Positions 6,366-10,271 of a stretch of 10,271 nucleotides of DNA are shown piece by piece; within the stretch, counting starts at the first letter, position 1; the number at the start of each line of letters is the position of its first letter. Source of the DNA: Campylobacteraceae bacterium (GTDB taxonomy: Bacteria > Campylobacterota > Campylobacteria > Campylobacterales > Sulfurovaceae); contig JALSPE010000023.1 of assembly GCA_026986085.1 (NCBI GenBank), positions 1 to 10,271 of the forward strand. The letters are read 5' to 3'. The notes beneath the pieces are model-generated. The model was not told the DNA's origin, searched no databases, and saw nothing but the letters and a program-made list of their open reading frames with translations. A program made the translations under genes and the position numbers.

Positions 6366-7322
6366 ATGGGAGATAAAGATAATATAAATGATTTAATAGG
6401 TGGCAGTAACCAGCCTATAATTATACATGAGAGTGGGGATAAAAAGTTTCTTTATACTATTATTATACTACTTTCAACCCTTTTTATAGCAGCACTTGCT
6501 ATAGTGGTATATATGAGTGGAAAATATTTTAATACCCAAAAGATTAATAGAGGATATACAGGATATGCAAATAGTGCACCTGTAAATAGTAAACAGTCAT
6601 CTAAACACCAAGTAGCTGTAGATGAGCTGGAAAAATTAGCAAATGGCGAAAAGGGAAATTCTACTAGAAGAGTTTTAGCAGCAACAACTGCTACAGATAA
6701 AAAAATTGAAAAGGTTGCATCAAATGTAGCTGGAGGTAAGAAGTTGTCGCAAGAGGAGTTGGCACAAATTGCAAAGATGGTTGCACAAGAGCTTAAAGGC
6801 TCTCAAAAGCAGACAACAGATAGTAAAAAAAGTGCTAAAAATGCAGATAGTGCTCTTGTGGAAAAATTGCAAAGTGCTTCAACAGATACCCTTGCAAATA
6901 AAAATTTAGATGAGTCTAATCTTAAAGATAGTGTGGTTAATAAATCTGCAAAAAAAGTAGATACATTTAATAAAGTTGTAGTAAAAGAGAGTAAAAATGG
7001 AGATGATGAAGTAGCTAAATTGAGTGCTGAAATAGATTCTATTTTAGCAAGTAGTGAAGTTAAAAATAAAGAGAAAAATTTAAAATATGGTAAAGAGTTA
7101 AAAGAGGAGACAGCAAATAGGGAGAAGGCGATGAGGTTTATTGTTGTAAAGAGTGGTGATACTCTTAGTGCAATTGCTAGAAGAGCTTATGGAAAATCTT
7201 CAGCATATAAAAAGATATATGAGGCAAATCCAGATTTAATTAAAAATCCAGATAGAATATATATTGGTATGAAGCTTAGGGTTCCAGTTGATGAGGAGTA
7301 TATAAAAAGAGAAGGAGAGTAG
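6366..7322 (+). CDS. Membrane-anchored LysM protein
   Basis: This 318-residue protein has a short cytoplasmic N-terminus (1-26), one membrane span (about 27-50, ending VVYMSG) and no cleavage site. A long Lys/Ser/Ala/Asp-rich linker (about 55-250) looks largely disordered. A C-terminal LysM domain (about 258-307) has VVKSGDTLSAIARRAYG, IYEANPDL and IYIGMKLRVP. LysM binds N-acetylglucosamine in peptidoglycan, so the protein should tie the inner membrane to the cell wall. The linker is long enough to cross part of the periplasm. It lies between the P-box gene and rhodanese B in one operon, and its 3' end carries the AAGGAG ribosome site of rhodanese B. It is not a recognised amidase or endopeptidase, since no catalytic domain is present. 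Confidence 0.85.
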   Translation: MGDKDNINDLIGGSNQPIIIHESGDKKFLYTIIILLSTLFIAALAIVVYMSGKYFNTQKINRGYTGYANSAPVNSKQSSKHQVAVDELEKLANGEKGNSTRRVLAATTATDKKIEKVASNVAGGKKLSQEELAQIAKMVAQELKGSQKQTTDSKKSAKNADSALVEKLQSASTDTLANKNLDESNLKDSVVNKSAKKVDTFNKVVVKESKNGDDEVAKLSAEIDSILASSEVKNKEKNLKYGKELKEETANREKAMRFIVVKSGDTLSAIARRAYGKSSAYKKIYEANPDLIKNPDRIYIGMKLRVPVDEEYIKREGE

Positions 7323-7323
7323 A

Positions 7324-7968
7324 ATGAAAAAGATAACTTTTACTCTTTTTTTGCTACTAATTGGTGCACTTTTTGCCGAAGATACATTAGTTAAAATTAC
7401 AGAAGATACACCATATGTAAATATAACAGATAATGGTGTTAATGTTAAGATTAGTCGTATTCAAGATACAGCTAATAGATTAACAGATGACTTTACAAAA
7501 ACCTCAAGATTGTGCCCCCCTCACTGTATTCCAAAAATAAAACTTGATGGAGTTAAAACTATTGGAGAGTTAGAACTTATTGATTTTATTAAAAATAGGG
7601 TTTATAAGAAAAAAGGTATTTTAGTTGATGCAAGGTTGAAAGGTGCATATAGATTAGAGACAATTCCTGGAGCAATAAATATACCATTTACTGTAGTTCA
7701 AGTAGATTCTAAAAGGGTTACAAATTCGCTATTTAAAGCTCTTGGGGCAAAAGTAAACAAAGATGGAACTTATGACTTTACAAATGCTAAAGATTTGGCT
7801 ATTTTTTGCTCTGGTCTTTGGTGTAAGTCGTCGGTTCATTTAATTGATGGCTTGATTAAGAAGGGTTATCCTAAAGAGAAGATAGTATGGTATAGAGATG
7901 GATTACAAGCTTGGAAATTACTAGGTTTAACAACTGTTATACACAAAGCTGTGGAGGCTAAAGAGTAA
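7324..7968 (+). CDS. Exported rhodanese-like protein B, with canonical cysteine
   Basis: This 214-residue paralogue of the protein at 4029 is similar along its whole length. It has a signal peptide (1-18, ending LFA), KISRIQDT, SRLCPPHC (C64, C68), GILVDARLKGAY, TIPGAINIPF and GYPKEKIVWYRDGLQAW. The loop reads LAIFCSGLWCKSS, with C162 at the usual persulfide position and C167 matching C170 of protein A. It is therefore the likely active sulfurtransferase of the pair, moving sulfane sulfur in the periplasm. The start is one base after the LysM stop, with AAGGAG six bases upstream. A duplication that places the two copies at either end of a four-gene operon suggests distinct roles kept by selection. 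Confidence 0.87.
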   Translation: MKKITFTLFLLLIGALFAEDTLVKITEDTPYVNITDNGVNVKISRIQDTANRLTDDFTKTSRLCPPHCIPKIKLDGVKTIGELELIDFIKNRVYKKKGILVDARLKGAYRLETIPGAINIPFTVVQVDSKRVTNSLFKALGAKVNKDGTYDFTNAKDLAIFCSGLWCKSSVHLIDGLIKKGYPKEKIVWYRDGLQAWKLLGLTTVIHKAVEAKE

Positions 7969-8032
7969 TTGAAATTAACTTTTTTAATCTATTTGAGGCT
8001 ATAATCCAAAAGCAGTTATTTGCATTTTAGTT

Positions 8033-8054
8033 AGATGTGAATAAATTTGCGTGT
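8033..8054. repeat. Degenerate copy of the GAAT-NN-ATT palindrome
   Basis: This copy in the gap before the OmpA-type gene reads GTGAATAAATTTGCGTGT at its core and matches the copy at 10234 in most positions. As RNA it still pairs through three G-U wobbles, apart from one G-G mismatch near the base. Confidence 0.55.
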
Positions 8055-8122
8055 TCATACTCTTGACTTTCGTTATAAATTTTAAAATTATATATATTTT
8101 ATTAATAAACTTCTAATTTTTT

Positions 8123-8155
8123 TGATATAATAAAGTTATAAAAAAAAAGGGGGAG
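8123..8155 (+). promoter_or_regulatory. Promoter and ribosome site of the OmpA-type gene
   Basis: An extended -10, TGA-TATAAT (8123-8131), predicts a start near 8138. The short leader contains nine A residues (8140-8148) joined to GGGGGAG (8149-8155), four bases before the ATG. A second TATAAT at 8000-8005 could give a longer leader, with less support. Confidence 0.6.
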
Positions 8156-8159
8156 ATAT

Positions 8160-10010
8160 ATGTGTAATAGCAAAATAAGAGTTGCAGTGTGTGCATTGAT
8201 ATTGACTATTTTATTATGTTGTTATAATCATTATGAAGATATGGTGAGTGGCAATAGCAATTCAAAGGCTTTAGCAGGAAAAAATGTAAAGATAGCAGAT
8301 TTGGATGGCGATGGCATTGCAGACTCTAAAGATTCAGATATAGATGGAGATGGTGTTTCAAACAGTGATGAAGAGGCAATAAATAGCGATCCATTTAATA
8401 AAGATAGTGATGGAGATGGTAAGCTTGATGGTGATGAGTATAACAAAGATAGCGATGGAGATGGTGCATCAGATATAATTGAATCTGCAAAAAAAGATAG
8501 CGATAAAGATGGTGTTGTAGATGAGTTAGATGCAGATGACAGCTCAATTCATAATGATAGTGATGGGGATGGTTTTGATAATATTACAGAGGTTGGATTA
8601 AAGACAGACCCACTAGATGCCAACTCTAAACCAGCACCAAAAGATACGGATAAAGATGGTAAATTGGATAAAGATGAGAAGGGTAAAGATAGCGATAAAG
8701 ATAGTAAAAGTGATGTGATTGAGTCTGCTATATTAGATGCTGATAGTGATGGTGTTGTAGATGAGTTAGATAGTGAAGATAATAATTCAAAAAATGATAG
8801 TGATGGAGATGGGTTTAGTAATATTGTAGAGAAAGAGGCTGGTAGTAATCCACTTGATGCAAAATCTGTTCCACAAATAGATACAGATAAAGATGGTAAA
8901 CTAGATGCTGATGAGATGGGTAAAGATAGTGATAGTGACGGCAAGAGTGATGTTGTCGAGTCTGCAATTTTAGATGTTGATAAAGATGGTGTGGTTGATG
9001 AGTTAGATAATAATGATAAAGACCCAAAAAATGATACAGATAAAGATGGATTTAGTAATATTGTAGAGAAAGAAGCTGGTAGTAATCCACTTGATGCAAA
9101 ATCTGTTCCACAAATAGATAGAGATAAAGATGGCAAATTGGATAAAGATGAAGAGGGTAAAGATAGCGATAGTGACGGTAAGAGTGATGTAATAGAGTCT
9201 GCTAAGTTAGATGCCGATAGTGATGGCGTGGTAGATGAGTTGGATAGCCAAGATAGTAATCCAAAAAATGATAGTGATAATGATGGGTTTAGTAATATAG
9301 ATGAGAAGAGCGCAGGAACAAATCCACTTGATCCTAACTCTAAACCAGAAATAGATAGCGATGGTGATGGTAAGATAGATAGCATAGAGAAGGGTAAAGA
9401 TAGTGATAATGACGGTAAAAGTGATGTTGAAGAGTCTGCTAAGTTAGATGCCGATAGTGATGGCGTGGTAGATGAGTTGGATAGCCAAGATGATAATGTT
9501 AATAATGATAGCGATGGTGATGGTGTAAGCAATATAGATGAAAAAAATGCAGGAACAAATCCACTTGATCCTAATTCTAAACCTGAAGTTGCAAAAGAGC
9601 CAATAAAAGAGGATGTTTCATCAGAACCAATAAAAGATGAGGGTAAAAAAGCACTAAAAGAGATTAAAGATATACTTTTAGTAGAGCATATTAAATTTAA
9701 AACAAATAGTGCAGTAATTTTGCCAGAAGGGCTTGTAACTGTTAAAAAAATTAGTGTTATTTTGAAAAAGTATCCAGATATAAAATTGGAGATTGGTGGA
9801 CATACAGATAGCGATGGAAGTGCAGCTTATAATCAAAAGTTATCTCAAAAGAGAGTTGATATGGTTAAGAGAGCTCTTGTAGAAGATGGTATAGAAGCAG
9901 ATAGATTAACAACAAAAGGGTATGGAGAGAGTAAGCCATTGGTTCCAAATAGTAGCAGTGCCAATAAGGCTAAAAATAGAAGAGTTGAATTTAAATTAAT
10001 AGGAGAATAA
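8160..10010 (+). CDS. OmpA-family protein with thrombospondin type-3 repeats
   Basis: This 616-residue envelope protein has a short N-terminal hydrophobic segment (about 8-21) with four cysteines nearby (C2, C11, C20, C21). The segment ends LLCC, which is not a standard lipobox, so it may be an odd lipoprotein or an uncleaved anchor. Residues 46-477 are acidic thrombospondin type-3 repeats (D.D.DG..D) expected to bind many Ca2+ ions, arranged in five higher-order units of 79-80 residues. A short Pro/Glu/Lys linker follows. The C-terminal OmpA domain (about 508-613) has GHTDSDGSAAYNQKLSQKRVD, GYGESKP and NRRVEF; D550 and R565 match the residues that hold diaminopimelate in peptidoglycan. There is no beta-barrel. 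It follows rhodanese B after 191 bp with its own promoter and probably acts as a rigid cell-wall-bound spacer or surface structure. Confidence 0.88.
   Translation: MCNSKIRVAVCALILTILLCCYNHYEDMVSGNSNSKALAGKNVKIADLDGDGIADSKDSDIDGDGVSNSDEEAINSDPFNKDSDGDGKLDGDEYNKDSDGDGASDIIESAKKDSDKDGVVDELDADDSSIHNDSDGDGFDNITEVGLKTDPLDANSKPAPKDTDKDGKLDKDEKGKDSDKDSKSDVIESAILDADSDGVVDELDSEDNNSKNDSDGDGFSNIVEKEAGSNPLDAKSVPQIDTDKDGKLDADEMGKDSDSDGKSDVVESAILDVDKDGVVDELDNNDKDPKNDTDKDGFSNIVEKEAGSNPLDAKSVPQIDRDKDGKLDKDEEGKDSDSDGKSDVIESAKLDADSDGVVDELDSQDSNPKNDSDNDGFSNIDEKSAGTNPLDPNSKPEIDSDGDGKIDSIEKGKDSDNDGKSDVEESAKLDADSDGVVDELDSQDDNVNNDSDGDGVSNIDEKNAGTNPLDPNSKPEVAKEPIKEDVSSEPIKDEGKKALKEIKDILLVEHIKFKTNSAVILPEGLVTVKKISVILKKYPDIKLEIGGHTDSDGSAAYNQKLSQKRVDMVKRALVEDGIEADRLTTKGYGESKPLVPNSSSANKAKNRRVEFKLIGE
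8403..9590 (+). repeat. Five tandem 237-240-bp coding repeats
   Basis: Units begin near 8403, 8643, 8880, 9117 and 9354. Neighbouring units keep long identical stretches at a 237-bp offset: 8814-8883 against 9051-9120 differs at one base in 70, and 9195-9254 equals 9432-9491 over 60 bases. The identity includes silent positions, so these copies arose recently or are kept alike by gene conversion. Confidence 0.85.
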
Positions 10011-10011
10011 T

Positions 10012-10143
10012 ATGTTAAGTGTTATATCACAAATGCCACTATGTGCCTTGATTGTTGGGCTTTTGGGTCTATATATTGGTTATCTTTTAGGAAAAGCAAG
10101 TTGCGATAGTTTAAAGCATTTAGAGGAAGAGTGTCATCACTAA
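10012..10143 (+). CDS. Small membrane peptide after the OmpA-type gene
   Basis: This 43-codon ORF begins one base after the OmpA-type stop, with AGGAG (10001-10005) six bases before its ATG. Residues about 9-27 are hydrophobic with regularly spaced glycines (GLLGLYIGYLLG), a helix-packing pattern. The tail is charged and ends EECHH; cysteines lie at 11, 31 and 41. The Cys/His tail might bind a metal or form disulfides, but this is only suggestive. No known family is recognised. Close spacing and a good ribosome site suggest co-translation with the OmpA-type protein; a hairpin with a T-run follows the stop. Confidence 0.7.
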   Translation: MLSVISQMPLCALIVGLLGLYIGYLLGKASCDSLKHLEEECHH

Positions 10144-10149
10144 GTTTGT

Positions 10150-10190
10150 GAGGCTTATTGCCTTGAGGCAATAGTGATACCTCTATTTTT
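10150..10190 (+). terminator. Probable terminator after the small peptide, with an 8-2-8 palindrome
   Basis: The inner stem TATTGCCT-TG-AGGCAATA (10156-10173) is perfect. An outer GAGG (10150-10153) pairs with CCTC (10180-10183) across a small internal loop, and TATTTTT follows. The position just after the last gene of the cluster fits an intrinsic terminator. Confidence 0.6.
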
Positions 10191-10233
10191 ACATAGAACA
10201 TTTTTTTAATTGCAATTTATGTATTGTTGTTTT

Positions 10234-10257
10234 AACACGCGAATGAATTTGCGTGTT
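10234..10257. repeat. Longest copy of the GAAT-GA-ATT palindrome, 11-bp arms
   Basis: Arms 10234-10244 and 10247-10257 pair fully with one G-U. The core ACGCGAATGAATT is identical to that of the copy at 2300, and the right arm ends GCGTGTT as in the copy at 8033. Confidence 0.7.
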
Positions 10258-10271
10258 TGTTGATTTATTAC

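Noticed and set aside
7969..8010. Terminator after rhodanese B
   Set aside because: A T-run is present (7980-7985), but no stable stem precedes it, so read-through into the OmpA-type gene cannot be excluded.
8549..9532. Long minus-strand ORF (327 codons) opposite the OmpA-type gene
   Set aside because: Its Ser/Leu/Pro-rich product is the mirror of the Asp/Ser/Gly repeats on the plus strand. It has no ribosome site or domain.
8403..9590. CRISPR-like regular repeats
   Set aside because: The repeats are 237-240 bp, in frame, and encode Ca-binding units; there are no short repeats with unique spacers.

Overview
The window is AT-rich, gene-dense DNA. Its gene families, AGA/TTA-rich codon use and AT-rich promoters with TATAAT -10 boxes suggest a Campylobacterota (epsilonproteobacterial) chromosome, perhaps a sulfur- or nitrate-using relative of Sulfurimonas or Sulfurovum. 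The phylum is a fairly confident inference; the genus is a guess.

Left part (1-2420). A minus-strand pair holds a 45-codon membrane peptide and an agmatine deiminase joined by a one-base TAATG overlap. Only 28 bp separates this pair from a divergent alanine racemase, which looks leaderless. Behind alr lie a 13-codon ORF and two perfect 8-2-8 palindromes.

Middle (2420-4028). Two minus-strand single genes follow: an RDD-family membrane protein, with a strong hairpin in its leader, and a secreted CAP/SCP-domain protein. Each has a recognisable -10 box.

Right part (4029-10143). All genes are on the plus strand and encode exported or envelope proteins. Four are tightly packed: rhodanese A, a periplasmic protein with four PilJ/NarX-type P-box repeats, a membrane-anchored LysM protein, and rhodanese B. 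After a 191-bp gap come a large OmpA-type protein with Ca-binding thrombospondin type-3 repeats and a 43-codon membrane peptide. Rhodanese A and the OmpA gene share an unusual AAAGGGGGAG leader, which suggests linked expression. The set combines sulfur transfer (rhodanese), small-ligand sensing (P-boxes) and peptidoglycan anchoring (LysM, OmpA). It is the best candidate here for an undescribed system, possibly handling or sensing periplasmic sulfane sulfur or nitrogen oxyanions. That function is inference from domains and layout.

Intergenic DNA carries a small family of short palindromes with a GAAT-NN-ATT(C/T) centre (2300, 2364, 8033, 10234) and two unrelated palindromes of the same 8-2-8 geometry (3091, 10156). 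No tRNA, rRNA, CRISPR array, transposase or phage gene was seen. No gene-free stretch exceeds 300 bp.
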